Shown: positions 12,701-22,900 of the stretch, in pieces | Position numbering within the stretch: position 1 is the stretch's first letter | How the letters are laid out: the number at the start of each line of letters is the position of its first letter | Source of the DNA: Sphagnum compactum | Lineage: Eukaryota > Bryophyta > Sphagnopsida > Sphagnales | Direction of reading: 5' to 3' | Length of the DNA: 64,000 nt | NCBI GenBank assembly: GCA_965153455.1 | Contig: OZ234494.1 | Span: 24,676,001 to 24,740,000, forward strand | The notes under the pieces: model-generated | What the model was told of the DNA's origin: nothing | Databases searched by the model: none | The model's input: the letters and a program-made list of their open reading frames with translations, nothing else | Translations under genes and position numbers: made by a program

Positions 12701-13495
12701 AAAGCCACATGAATCCTTCACACAAGTGTAAGAACAATAACAACAAGCTCATCATCTGTGTGCAATTGGCAAATGACTTGTCAAGCCTTGTGTTCTCCAT
12801 GTATACAAGAGGCTCAGAGTGAACCAACAGCCACCAGCACACCATCCATTGAAAGAAAGCCCATTCCTTCTGACTCAGTTCCACCTTTGGTAACCAATCC
12901 TATAAGAGATGGGTCATGTGGGTAGATATGGTAGGTAGGTAGGACAAGAGGATTCTAGTAGGTAAGTAGATGCATGTAGATCTGGGTTAGCAAATAGGTT
13001 AAGGGCTATTGGGTGTGCTTCCTATCCACCCACCATCCATCCCCCTCATGTTGCTCTGGTGGTAAACCCCTAAGTAGCAGAGTGTCTGAAGAAGAAATGC
13101 CAAAGTGAAATTAAGCCCATCATCTACAATGGGTTTAGGGTTTAGGTTGTTACTTGAAGTTTCAATCCTCAGAGCTACAATTTGGCTGTGTTGTTGTTAC
13201 AGCTCATTTTTGCATTGACAAAAAAAAAGGAACAATTTTGTCATATGATTCCTTACTGCAAAAAAAGACCCAAACCCAATTTGGGTCCTGCAAAGGACTT
13301 ACCATCTGTCAGGTGTGAAAAACAGATAGTAAAGTACTATGTGTGACATTTAAGTTCAAACAATTTGGAAGTAAGAAAGCGAAATAGGGTTGTGGAATTC
13401 TGTGCAAAGTGCAAAAATCACCTGAACATGTGAGCACCTCTTCTGTACAAATGAAAGGAGAGAACAAAAGTTGTTCTTCAGAAATTGATTGTTTG

Positions 13496-13518
13496 TTTTT
13501 TTTTTTTTTTTTTTTTTT
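13496..13518. repeat. Poly-T tract (23 nt)
   Basis: An uninterrupted T run. No adjoining coding sequence suggests a retroposed transcript. Confidence 0.8.
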
Positions 13519-14009
13519 CTTTTGTGATGAGCAAAATGATTGGCACAAATCTCCAAGAGCAATATACCACCACCACCTAAGTAGTTCTAGTTTACAAAAA
13601 ATGTCTGCTGCTAGCACACTCAGTCCTCAGAAAATTTAGGATGTCCTCGTGGCAAGCTTGACATATGGATGTAGCTCTGGGAGAAGAAGGTGACCAACTA
13701 GTGCTCATCCTGGCATTGATATTCAGGAATGGTGGGGGGGGGCACAAACCGCCTCAGATGGGTAGGTGGGAAGCGCAAAGGCAAAGCTGTGATGCAAGGG
13801 GCTGGCACGCCTTGTGCAAGGGGGGGAGGAGGGGGGTGCCATGATGCTCAAAAATTGCATCACTGTTTGTTTGTTTGCCCAGAACTCAAATTCTCCTCCT
13901 CAATCAGCAACTCTGGATTCTGGATATGCAATAAGCCGGTGTGTGGGCAGGCAAGCCCTTTGAAAAGCAGGACAAACTATATCTGCTGCTACATGGAAAG
14001 ATGGGGGGA

Positions 14010-14024
14010 GGGGGGGGGGGGGGG
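14010..14024. repeat. Poly-G tract (15 nt)
   Basis: A G run after another G-rich stretch, 380 bp beyond the GRF stop codon. Confidence 0.8.
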
Positions 14025-14260
14025 TGGAAGCCACTAGTGCTTACTTGCATGCCACACACACTCTGGAAGAAGACAAGAAGCAGGGCTTACCCCAATCACC
14101 GCACTCAAAGCCAGTATTCTTCATCTGCATCCTGCAAAAGCCCAACAATGAACAAAACTCAATAAACATATGAAATTGTGAGTCATGGTCGAGTAGTGAC
14201 AACACCCATATCATGCATGTTCTCTACAGCAGAAATCTGCATTTTTACACACTAGGTTTA

Positions 14261-14280
14261 GGGGGGGGGGGGGGGGGGGG
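14261..14280. repeat. Poly-G tract (20 nt) next to the GRF 3' end
   Basis: Twenty consecutive G, followed by GGGTGGGG-type sequence. It lies about 125 bp past the stop codon and would appear as a C run in the GRF transcript if the 3' UTR extends this far. Confidence 0.8.
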
Positions 14281-14403
14281 AAGGGTGGGGTGGTGGGGTC
14301 AGTCCAAGGGTGTAGCTATTGTCCACAGGGAGCATAGAATTCTTCAATTAGGGTTTCGGTTACAGCAGTTGCTGGTAAAACTAACTACAGCCTTTCTTGC
14401 TCA

Positions 14404-15220
14404 TCATTTTTTTAGGTCATGGAACATAGGCCGGGTGGGAGCAGCTGCAAAATGAGAGATAGAGAATGTGCCTGCAGGAGGGCTGCCAGAGTGCTGTGCA
14501 GAGAGGGCAGCTGAAGAAGAGGCAGTGATGGGAATCGAGATGGAGAGCTGTGTGTTGTTGTTGTTGTTGTTGTTGTTGGGAGCGCCATGATGTGTGTTAA
14601 TGGTGAGGTTATTGTTGTTGTTGTCAGAGTTGCTGCGCTCGGATTCATCAACACCTGATGATCCCCATGTCATTGCACTTTGGTCTCGTGAGGCACGAGG
14701 CCAATCATCAAAGAAATGCCGCAATGGCTGTCCCTCTGATTCTCGCCCCACATGACTCACCGATTCTGCACCATGACCACCACCCCCATATGCATTGCTC
14801 ACATGATACGCCTGCTGCTGATGTTGCTGATGTTGCTGATGCTGCTGATGTTGTTGGGACATACCATGAGTTACATGATTCACCTGACTTGTTTCTGGCA
14901 GTAATCCAAAATCCTGTCCCAGAAGACCTCGCATTTGCGGTGAATGGTAGTGCAAAAGGCTTGATGAGCTGTTGTTGCTATTATTCTGCACCTTCGCTGA
15001 ATCACCTGGAGCTTGTCCAACCTTGGATGTCATGGCCGAGTGCCATGACTGGTTCATCGATGGCAGCCTTGACAAGTTACTAAGCATCTGTGAAGAAGAT
15101 GAATCTTGACCACCTGGAACTCCACCACCTCCTCCTCGCAGTGTGCTTCCATCAGACGACAACATTTGCTCAGACCCATGAATTCCTTGCTCAGACTTCA
15201 TCATAGAACCCTGGAAATAC
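14404..15220 (-). CDS. GRF coding exon 4, C-terminal activation region
   Basis: The acceptor is GTTTTTGCAG| before 15220. The first base completes the arginine codon left by exon 3, and the frame stays open for 272 codons to TGA at 14406-14404. It contains a Gln/His repeat coded by CAG and CAT triplets (about 14812-14860), FFDDWP at about 14700-14720 and TQLSISIPI at about 14520-14555. It ends MFHDLKK. The motifs match the conserved C-terminal part of many GRFs, which acts as the transactivation region. Confidence 0.92.
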
Positions 15221-18200
15221 CTGCAAAAACCATATCGAAAACATTCCCCCCACATTCGAGTACTGCATGTGCATTCGTCTTCAAGCGCCAAAAAACCGTG
15301 AATTGCATGAAAGCTCAACAACAGGAAGTACAGCAGAAACAGCAGGAAAACCATCAGATGATCCCAACATTCAAGTGCTGCCACATTCAAGCTCCAAAAA
15401 ACCATGAATCGCATGAAAGCTCAACAACAGGAAGTCCAGCCAGCTCTGCAGAAGCTCAAAGACAGTACTGAAGGGAAGTACCTGTAGTCTTTGTTGGTAA
15501 GGTGGGTGGAAGCACCTCCTCCTCCTCCTCCTGCAGAGGGACTGGAAGCAAGACTGCCAGGGGGAAGCTGGCCAAACTGAGAAGAGGCAGCAGGGGAGGA
15601 TCCACCTGCAGGGCTTGCAGAATGAGAGCTAGAGAAGCTCTTCACGGACAAGTTGGAGGGACGCTGGAAGCTAGAGAGGGAGAAGGTGGAGGAACTGCCG
15701 GTAGGTGTGCAGGAGGAAGAAGTGCCGCCGCCGCGTATGGGACCCACGTTCGTGATTCCTGAAGAACCGCCACCACCGCCGCCACCGCCTGACGAAGTCG
15801 AGGACGTGGTGGTAGCTGTTGTAGTATTCCCCCCGGACGACGTTGAGGCGCCTCCTGCTTGGCCGCCGCCGTCTGCAGCGTGTTTGCGCGAGCGGTTCCG
15901 ACCTCGATGCACATGTCTCTCGCAATACTTCTGATCCGGAACCACATCGCGTCCGCATCTCCATTTCTTCCCATCCGTTCTTCGACATCGCCCTGGCTCC
16001 GGATCTGTGTTGTTGGCCACTCCTCGGTGCATGGTTCCCCAGCGCACTGATCAAGAGACACACGGATGAGCGAGGATCACGAGATGAGAGCTTCGGAGCT
16101 TCAGAAACAACACAATGCAATGCAAGCAAGAGCCCATGCAAGAGCTCCTGCTGCTGCATTGTACACAAACAAGCTGAAAGTCTTGCAAATCGATCACGTC
16201 GCGATGCTAGTAGAGTAGGAGATCACGAGGAGCTGCACTAGATCATGCATGATGAGAGAGAAGGATAGAAGAGGAGGAGGAGGAGGGAGCGAGGTGGGAG
16301 CAAGCTGATCATCATCTTACTGTTTGCAGCGTGGTGAGAGGCAGTCATGCCGTTGATGAGAGATGCCTTCCGGATGGGATTCAGAAGCTCCGGCGGCACA
16401 TTCACGCCGGCCATCATGTACTTGAAGATGAGTGCTTGGTGTTCCAATTCAGCCCACTGTACCGACGTGAATGGAGAACGACCGGCGTTGATCATGGAGC
16501 TGTGCAGACATTGCGCCGTCCCCATCGACTCCGCCACGTTCATGCCACCTCCTTGCGTTGCTGCAGCTCCCCCACAAAGCGATGCGCCTGCTGCAAGCAA
16601 GCTAGCAGTGAGTCAGTCAGTCAGTCACACACACACCATGCCCTGCATCAAACTTCATACAACCCCAGCAGCTGCATCTGCCAGCTTCTCCTGTGCTCAT
16701 GTCATGTCCTTTCTCTAGCTTCCTCCTCCTCCAACAACGACGACGACAGGAAGACAGGACGACGTTCTGGATCATCAAAAACAAAACCAAACTTCCTCTG
16801 CTTGCACCCAAGAAGCTCAAACCTCGCGGCCTACAGCAGCAGCAGCTTCATACTTGCTAGAAGACCGGATGATCGAGCTGATGATCTGCTAGCTACAATA
16901 CCAAGAGCTTTAGAACCGCAGCAGCTTTGGGACACGACCATGCATGTCATTGCCACTACTCAAAACAGTGAACACCACCAGCAGCAGCAAGCGACGTACA
17001 CTAGCTAGAGCTTCTTCCTTCAACCCACCCACATTGTCACAAAACACAAAGCACAAGGTCACCCGACGGTGATGAAGCTCTCATGACATACTCGCCAGCT
17101 TGCTAAGAAGGAAACAACAACAACAACAACAACCCATCCGCAAATTCCTGCGGCAAAATCCGGCTCTCTAGTCTCGGCCCACGCTTTGCTTCAGCAAGAG
17201 ACAGACAGACAGACAGACGTCGAAGCAGCTGCTAGACCCAAAACAAAAGAGAAAGCCACCCAGACTTTCCGGCAAGACTTCGCTGCTGCTACAAAAAGCA
17301 AGATTACTGCTGCTGGCACTATCTTTTTAAAGCAAGTCCGCCATACACTTCTTCTCCTATTTGCAGATGCTGCACTTCCTAAAAAAAACAAACAAACACA
17401 GTCGATCGACGACGATGATGCAGCAACAAAACAAAACAAAACTGCAACAGCACCACGAGTCCTGAAAAGCCTGATGGGTGTTCAGCTAGCTACTAGAGTT
17501 ATGTTGTTCGACCTTTGATCCGGCGAGTCCTCCAGCTGAAGACCTAGCAGCTAGAGGAAGAATCGTTGGAAGAACTACTGCCACAAAACACCAAGAAGGT
17601 TCAAGAAGCCATGGCCGCTAAACTTGACTAGAATAGTCCAGACAAGACTAGACAAGACGACGAAGAAGTTCAGTAACAACACGATCGCGAGAGTCGAGAA
17701 TGGCACTGGGTGCAGCTGCAACGTCGTCGCGCGCGGCGGCTTTGTTGCATTTAAAGGAGCTACCGATTCCTGCTCTGGTACGATTTACCCATTACCGCAC
17801 TACTCACGAGCTGCCCTACCTAGTCCAGCCCCACAGTGCACACCGGCTGCCTGCCTGCTACTAGATTCCGCAATAATGGCGCTGCTGCTGCGGGTTTTGC
17901 TAGCTTCCTAATGGGGATGGGGAGAGGGGGAAGGGACGGAAGGGCTTGCTGCTGCTGCTGTTGCTGTTCGTTCCGGGTGTGCTTTTTCCGAGGTCGAGAC
18001 TGCGACCGACTGTTTTTTTACTTAATGTAAGCTGGTCTAAAGGAGAACTTCGACTCTGTTGTTGTTGTTGTTGTGCAAGAGTGTTTTGTTCTTGGGTACC
18101 CACCAGTGGGTTTGTTGTAGTGTTGATACGCTGCTGCCGCCGCTGCTGCTGCTCCTTGATGGTGGTAAGATGAGGAAGAGAGTGGCCCGCTCTCTCCCCG

Positions 18201-18254
18201 TATCAGCAACCTTGTGTCACATAGCCCTGCTCCACCGCCATGTTCACTCCCCAT
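14404..18254 (-). CDS. Growth-regulating factor (GRF) transcription factor, four coding exons
   Basis: GRFs are plant-specific transcriptional regulators that promote cell proliferation in growing organs; the QLQ domain binds GIF co-activators and the WRC domain provides nuclear localisation and DNA binding. The coding exons 18254-18104, 16590-16321, 16046-15482 and 15220-14404 join in phase (1, 1, 2) to 1803 nt, giving a predicted protein of 600 residues. QLQ lies at about residues 90-126 (core VQWAELEHQ). WRC lies at about 155-195, with the C3H ligands Cys161, Cys171, Cys182 and His185 and a basic RSRK end. The C-terminal half has the family motifs [11 protein letters not shown] and TQLSISIPI. 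Low-complexity stretches include Ala8 in exon 1, Gly and Ser runs after WRC, Gln/His triplets and Asn runs in exon 4. The start ATG at 18254 has an upstream in-frame stop. The exon model is inferred from splice signals and phase; family assignment is firm. Confidence 0.93.
15221..15481 (-). other. GRF intron 3 with internal duplication
   Basis: This 261-bp intron lies between GTACTT and TTTTTGCAG. It holds two copies of a segment of about 55 bp. The landmark GCATGAAAGCTCAACAACAG begins at 15305 and again at 15411, 106 bp apart, with only a few differences on either side. Confidence 0.8.
15482..16046 (-). CDS. GRF coding exon 3, WRC domain
   Basis: The acceptor is CTTGATCAG| before 16046 and the donor is TACAG|GTACTT at 15481-15480. 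The split codon at the start makes ATG (Met), and the exon continues RWGTMHRGV into [17 protein letters not shown], the WRC signature. The [11 protein letters not shown] basic tract follows, then a long Gly/Ser/Thr-rich linker. It ends in NKDYR, a tract that continues in frame as YFQGS in exon 4, which supports the junction. Confidence 0.92.
15874..15895 (-). promoter_or_regulatory. Position of the miR396 pairing site, strongly diverged
   Basis: In many vascular-plant GRFs, miR396 pairs with the codons for the RSRK end of WRC and the residues just after it. Here those codons (RSRKHAA) use CGC and other GC-rich synonyms, and the residues after RSRK also differ. By eye about 10 of 22 positions differ from the common target sequence, several of them near the cleavage position, so pairing should fail. 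This is inference from position and comparison with the known consensus; no small-RNA data were available. Confidence 0.55.
16047..16320 (-). other. GRF intron 2
   Basis: A 274-bp intron separating the QLQ and WRC exons, with a GTAAGA donor and a CTTGATCAG acceptor. The QLQ and WRC regions of GRF genes are commonly on separate exons. The ORFs that run over it in other frames are shadows. Confidence 0.85.
16321..16590 (-). CDS. GRF coding exon 2, QLQ domain
   Basis: The acceptor is TTGCTTGCAG| just before 16590; a second AG three bases on (exon from 16587) would drop one residue. The donor is GCAAACA|GTAAGA at 16320-16319, a strong match to consensus. The exon codes for a glycine-rich leader and then the whole QLQ domain: [20 protein letters not shown] followed by a VPPELL-type tract. 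These residues match the family signature. It ends in phase 1. Confidence 0.88.
16591..18103 (-). other. GRF intron 1 (predicted)
   Basis: An interval of about 1.5 kb between the proposed exon 1 donor and the exon 2 acceptor. It includes GT/CA and TCAG tetranucleotide tracts next to the acceptor (16606-16633), a GTCT/AGAC repeat at 17200-17218 and an AAC repeat at 17115-17133. I see no further conserved GRF motif in it. A small additional exon cannot be excluded. Confidence 0.6.
18104..18254 (-). CDS. GRF coding exon 1
   Basis: It begins with ATG at 18254-18252 (MGSEHGGG) and codes for 50 residues plus one base. It contains an eight-alanine run from GCN repeats, then YQHYNKPT. The proposed donor is ACTG|GTGGGT, with GT at 18103-18102. 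It leaves phase 1, which fits both candidate acceptors of exon 2. If this donor is not used, the frame runs on to a stop at 18018, and a weaker GTAAAA donor there would be out of phase. A second open frame overlaps at 17900-18200 and is Q-rich, but it has no good start. This is the least certain exon. Confidence 0.65.
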
Positions 18255-18870
18255 GCTAAGAGACACTACTGCACACGATCAGCTTACTGTCCCACTGCTG
18301 TTAAGCTAAAAATATAAATCCTAATCCTCTTCCTCCTCCTCCTCCTCCTCCTCCTCCTTGCTTCTCTTCCCTGCAATCCCTCTCTGTCTCTCCCTCACTG
18401 TGCCCCTCTCTGTCTCTCTCTGTGTATCTCTGTGTGTGTCTCTCTCTCTGTTTCTCCGACTCGAGCTCCTTTTGTTTCCAACAGGCGCGTGGGCTGGCGC
18501 TTAGAGCTCGCCTGTCTCTCGTACTTGGGTTCTCGACGTTCGTTCCTCGCCTGCGACTTCTTTTATGCCCGGCCACTCTCAACAAGCTTTGAAGGGCCAG
18601 CGAAGAGCAGAAGAAACAGTAGACGATATTCAGACACAAACACAACACAAAACCCAAACGACACGACACGACACGACACAGTGCGCAGCAACACAAGAAG
18701 AAAATCTCTTCTCTCTCGCGACGACTCTCTCTCTCTGTCTCTCTCTCCTCGTTGCGAGTCCCCTCCCTCGCTCGCGCAGTCACCCAGCAGCAGCAGCAGC
18801 TGCTGTTCCGGGCAGTAGCACCTGCGGCTGCCCAAGGCTGATGCTGCTGGTGGAAGGCGGTTTCCAACTT
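18255..18870 (-). promoter_or_regulatory. GRF 5' leader and proximal promoter
   Basis: This stretch lies directly upstream of the proposed start codon. On the gene strand it is purine-rich, with GAG/GA repeats at about 18325-18360 and GAGA tracts at 18380-18460 and 18720-18750, as is common in plant leaders. A TTTATATTTTT stretch about 55-65 bp before the ATG could be a TATA box, but it would give a very short leader. A long minus-strand frame (18301-18867) is low complexity and I treat it as non-coding. No transcription start can be fixed from sequence. Confidence 0.45.
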
Positions 18871-19233
18871 TACAACTTAGCGGCCTACAGCAGCTACTGG
18901 GCCGCCGCGGTCACGAGTCACCAGAGTGTGGCCAATCTGTTACCCCCTAAGTTGGGCTGCAGTAACACACCAACATTCTCTATTCTTCTCCCACCCAACT
19001 CCACAATTTTTCGTGGCCTCCCGTAAGTTGCGCCGCTTTGCCACCTCCAGCACGTCTCCGGACCGTCTCTGACATTCCCCTAAACTGGGGACGAGAGAGG
19101 CGGCTGGTTGAGGCAGGGTTTTCTCCAGTTCCCCCCCCCCTCCCCTCCCCTCCCCTTTCCCCCCCTTCCCCCCACCCCTAGTAAATGACAAATGTTGGGG
19201 AAAGAGGTGAGGGGCGAGGGTTTTTTTTGTTTT

Positions 19234-19260
19234 GGGGGGGGGGGGGGGGGGGGGGGGGGG
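19234..19260. repeat. Poly-G tract (27 nt)
   Basis: Twenty-seven consecutive G, preceded by G- and T-rich sequence and a C-rich patch at 19130-19175. Its length may be inexact, because long homopolymers are poorly resolved by sequencing. Confidence 0.8.
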
Positions 19261-19639
19261 CAGGAGGATGGGTCTTTAGTCTTTACCCCAAATTGCTGGG
19301 GTCCACAAAGTAATCAAAAGATCCTCTATACAAGTGGTGGTTTTTTTTTTTTTTTTTTGGGTGCATTGGTGACTAAGGGAAAAAAAGGGGAAGAAGAAGG
19401 GAGAAAGAAAGAGAAGGAGAGATGCAATTAGTTTGCCAACTAAACTTATGCAATTGCCATGTAAGTTTGTGATGGGGGGGGGGGGGAGAAGTTCGAGACT
19501 TATATGATGAGTCTTGCTTGTCCCACCCACTCGCTTGCTCTTTTAGTCTATCAACCAAGTGTGATTGTGGAGTGGTTTTGTTTCCAAATGAATAAAAACC
19601 ATTGATCTAATAATATCTAGTGTCATCTTTTCATGAATG

Positions 19640-19925
19640 AAACACATAATTTGTGGTTGAATTACTAGTGTTTGATGAATCAAAATGGTAGTTTTTTAAA
19701 AAAATAAATAAAATGAAAAAAAATAAAAGTTGGGATTGAATTACTAGTCTTTGATGAATGAAAATGAAAGACAAAACTGTCATTGAATGCTAGTCTTTGA
19801 TAAATGAAAATGGAAAATAAAAGACATGTGTGATCAAATACTAATTTGTGATGAATGGAAGGAAAAACACAAGTGTTGATCGCGTAACATCGTGCTTGAT
19901 GAATGAAACATGACATGTGGAATTG
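19640..19925. repeat. Minisatellite, about five units of 50-80 bp
   Basis: A motif close to TACTAGTCTTTGATGAATGA recurs near 19664, 19742, 19789, 19841 and 19893, with AAATGGAAGACA-like spacers of varying length. Spacing varies between about 47 and 78 bp, so the units have gained and lost sequence. No reading frame extends across it. Confidence 0.7.
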
Positions 19926-19929
19926 CTCA

Positions 19930-22900
19930 TTCAAAGATTAAAATTGTGGTGCCCTTCTCTTCCACTCCTTGTCACCAAAGATGGGTAATTTCCAACTATC
20001 TTAAGGTGGAGGCAAATTTTGTGGATCAAGTGTGCCTTTTCCTTTAGGTTGAACCCACTATTTGAATCATGTTTAAGTCCATCATTCAATTTCCCCCTTA
20101 CATTCCATACAAGTTTTGGTCTCATGTATACCCTGTATTGTAAATCTTGCATTACATTGAGGAATATAGGACCTAGGATTTGTTTGAATTGCTTCAAAAC
20201 ACATTGTGTGAATACCTTAGTGCCTAGGCTGGTTAGGCACTAATTAATTATTTTTGGAATTGCCAAAACTTCTGAAAAAAATTTACTTGCCATGCCCAAA
20301 TTCTGAAAGAAACTCTCAAGCACACTAGCTTCCTTCTTTAGTATAGTGTCTAATTGTAAAATATTATAATTTTATTTTTTTTGGTTGAAATAGGGATGTG
20401 ATTACCTTATATAGGTTGGCTATCATTCATAACATTGTAGATGTCAATTTTGTGGTAATTAGAATAAAAATCTCAACTTTACAAGGATATCATGAGTTGC
20501 ACTAAGAGCTAGATTATGCTTGTTGTGTTTACTACATACAATTAAAATGGGATTGGATCTTTAACATGATATGAATTGTATCTATGTGATGTTGTGAATA
20601 AATCTTTTGCTTTGGTTTGAAGTTTTATATGCTTCCCTATGAAGTTGTGCTTTTAGATTATTAAATGGAGACCCAAATGGTTTGGCCTAGTATTTTATAT
20701 TTACCAATAGACAATGGTGTCATGAAATCTTAGACTTGCATCTGAATGATCCTCCAAAAACTAATTGATTTAAGTTATGGTTGGAATAGTTGTTCCAATG
20801 TAAGTTATATCCCTTACACTTTGGGCATAACCTCTTGGGCTTTGTAAGTATTTGTGACATATTTACTTTGGTAAGCCATGGGCATCTATTTTCAAACTAT
20901 CCTCAATTTGTGGTGTTTAACTTTGAAATTCATTTAATTCATATAAGGTAGACAAATGTGTCCACCTTATCTAGGTACGTCCCCAAAAAAGGGAATTTGC
21001 ATGTCAATTTTACCCAAGAAACAAAATTATTTGCATGCCAAGATTGACATCATTATAGAGGTAATTATGTCAATCACTAATCACTAGTTATAGAAAATGG
21101 TAAAGAGTCGATTTTCAACATTTGACACTATTGGCTCATCTTGAGTCATATCACACATCTACTAGTTTGAACAAAAAATTTAGCTTTTTTACATGATATA
21201 TCTATTCTTCAGATCTATATACATCCACACTAATTAACTTGACGATTTGTTCTTTGGTTTTTTTCTTGCATCAAATGATGATGATTTCCCACATTTTTTT
21301 GGAAGTACAAAAACAATATTATCCAATAAGTAAATCTAACCTTGTTGTTTTCTTATATGACACTCATATTCATATGCAGATGACCAATATAAACCAAAAT
21401 ATTAAAAAGTTGCATTACATATTTGAAAGGTTGAAATGTTTTAACAACATTGTAATCATGTAATCATGAATTTCTCTTGCTATTCATATGGTTGCAATTC
21501 CAAGATTGTAAATGTTGTGTTGTTAACATTATTAATTCAATGTCCATCACAAAAATATTTTTTCTAAAACACTCTTGAAGGTGTTTTTTTAATATTATTG
21601 TCAATGTACACTTATTTCATTTCAACCTTATCATTGTTGGTTTCAAACACATATAAAATCAATTGTTCCTTTCACTAAACCAAATTTGGTTTCAATATAA
21701 CCAATTTGGTTACATAAAATCAATTGAATTACTATTTGTACATGAGATGTGTAATCAACTTGTACATGAACCATTACACACATATGATTTTTTACAACAC
21801 AACTTTTCAATGCTTCCACATCCGCACAAGTTCATCATACATGTCTCCATTTATAGTAAACAAGAACAAACTTATAATTAACATACCAAAATGTTTTTGT
21901 TTGTCTTTGAAATATATGCATGCTTTGGATAATTGTTTAATTTTCGTCAACCATGATATACTTGTACAACCCCCTTGATGGAAAACTTCAACAAAGTTAT
22001 TCCTATGAAAAGATATCTAAAACCAAAAAATGATTGAAAATATTCCACATAACATTTCCATAAAAGATTATGCATGCACAATAAAATAACCAATATAAGT
22101 TCAACAAATGTTAAAGAAGAGTAATAGGAAATGAACTTATATTTTATTGAACTATTTAAATATATAAATTCAATAAATAACCAAATAGTTTGTTCCAATT
22201 TAACAACTTGCAATATTTTATTTATCATTTCATGACAAATTTCAAATAGACATTCATGCACTAATTACATTCTAAAACATTTTTTATTTCCTTTGATATA
22301 TTGATTGCTTTGTTAAGACTTCAAAGTGTTGCAATAGACACACATGCGATGAGTTCAGTAGTTTATGCATGGACATGCATAATGAGCTTATGTGGATAAT
22401 AATGAAAATTGTTTGTTCATGCATAAATATTATAAAGTTATATATCTTGTTTGGTTTCAAAAATGTGAAAAATAGGTCTTAAAAAACATGTGATGGCATC
22501 ATAGCCCATCATGTGACAATAAATCCACCTTTTAATTGTGCTTTGATATAATCTTTTTGAATGTTTCTAAATTCATATCTTTGTTTTAAAGGTTTTATAA
22601 ATCTCATGCAAGGTATGAAAAATCTTACAATAGTTTTCACAAATGGGTGTTGATTTGCTTGAATGGGCCAAAAATATTGCCCAAGGGATTTTTATTTTTG
22701 TTTGGAACACAATGAGTATGTGAAGTACTGACAATCACAAGAAAATCTTCCTACCAAATGAAGATCATGTAATTTAAAATAAGAAGTTCAAGGGCATACC
22801 AATGAATTTTCATGGAATTTAACTAAAATGGTGTTGTGGATATATTTGTGGGGAGGAAATATTGTTCAAAAGGTATTAGACATTATATTTTGAATTGAAT

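Larger units (their letters stand above)
9711..14260. other. Non-coding DNA downstream of the GRF gene
   Basis: Base composition is more even than in the flanking AT-rich DNA, and the retrotransposon ends where it begins, so it is probably low-copy sequence. It contains CAT, TG and GTT microsatellites (10755-10780, 11466-11480, 11657-11673, 11945-11962), a T run at 13496-13518 and G runs at 13990-14024. Open frames here are below 105 codons, mostly overlap on both strands and lack recognisable domains. The GRF 3' UTR should occupy the right end. Confidence 0.5.

Noticed and set aside
14658-15083. 141-codon plus-strand frame opposite GRF exon 4
   Set aside because: It is the antisense shadow of the conserved GRF exon and has no domain of its own.
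15643-16241. Several plus- and minus-strand frames around the WRC exon
   Set aside because: They are GC-rich shadows of the WRC exon and its intron; only one frame carries the conserved WRC residues.
18301-18867. 188-codon minus-strand frame upstream of the GRF start
   Set aside because: Its length comes from GAG/GA and CAG repeats giving Arg/Glu- and Gly-rich runs. It overlaps open frames on the other strand and has no domain. It is better explained as leader/promoter DNA.
20219-20239. Hairpin GTGCCTA...TAGGCAC as a terminator or Helitron 3' end
   Set aside because: No CTRR end follows, and terminators of this kind are not expected in plant nuclear DNA.
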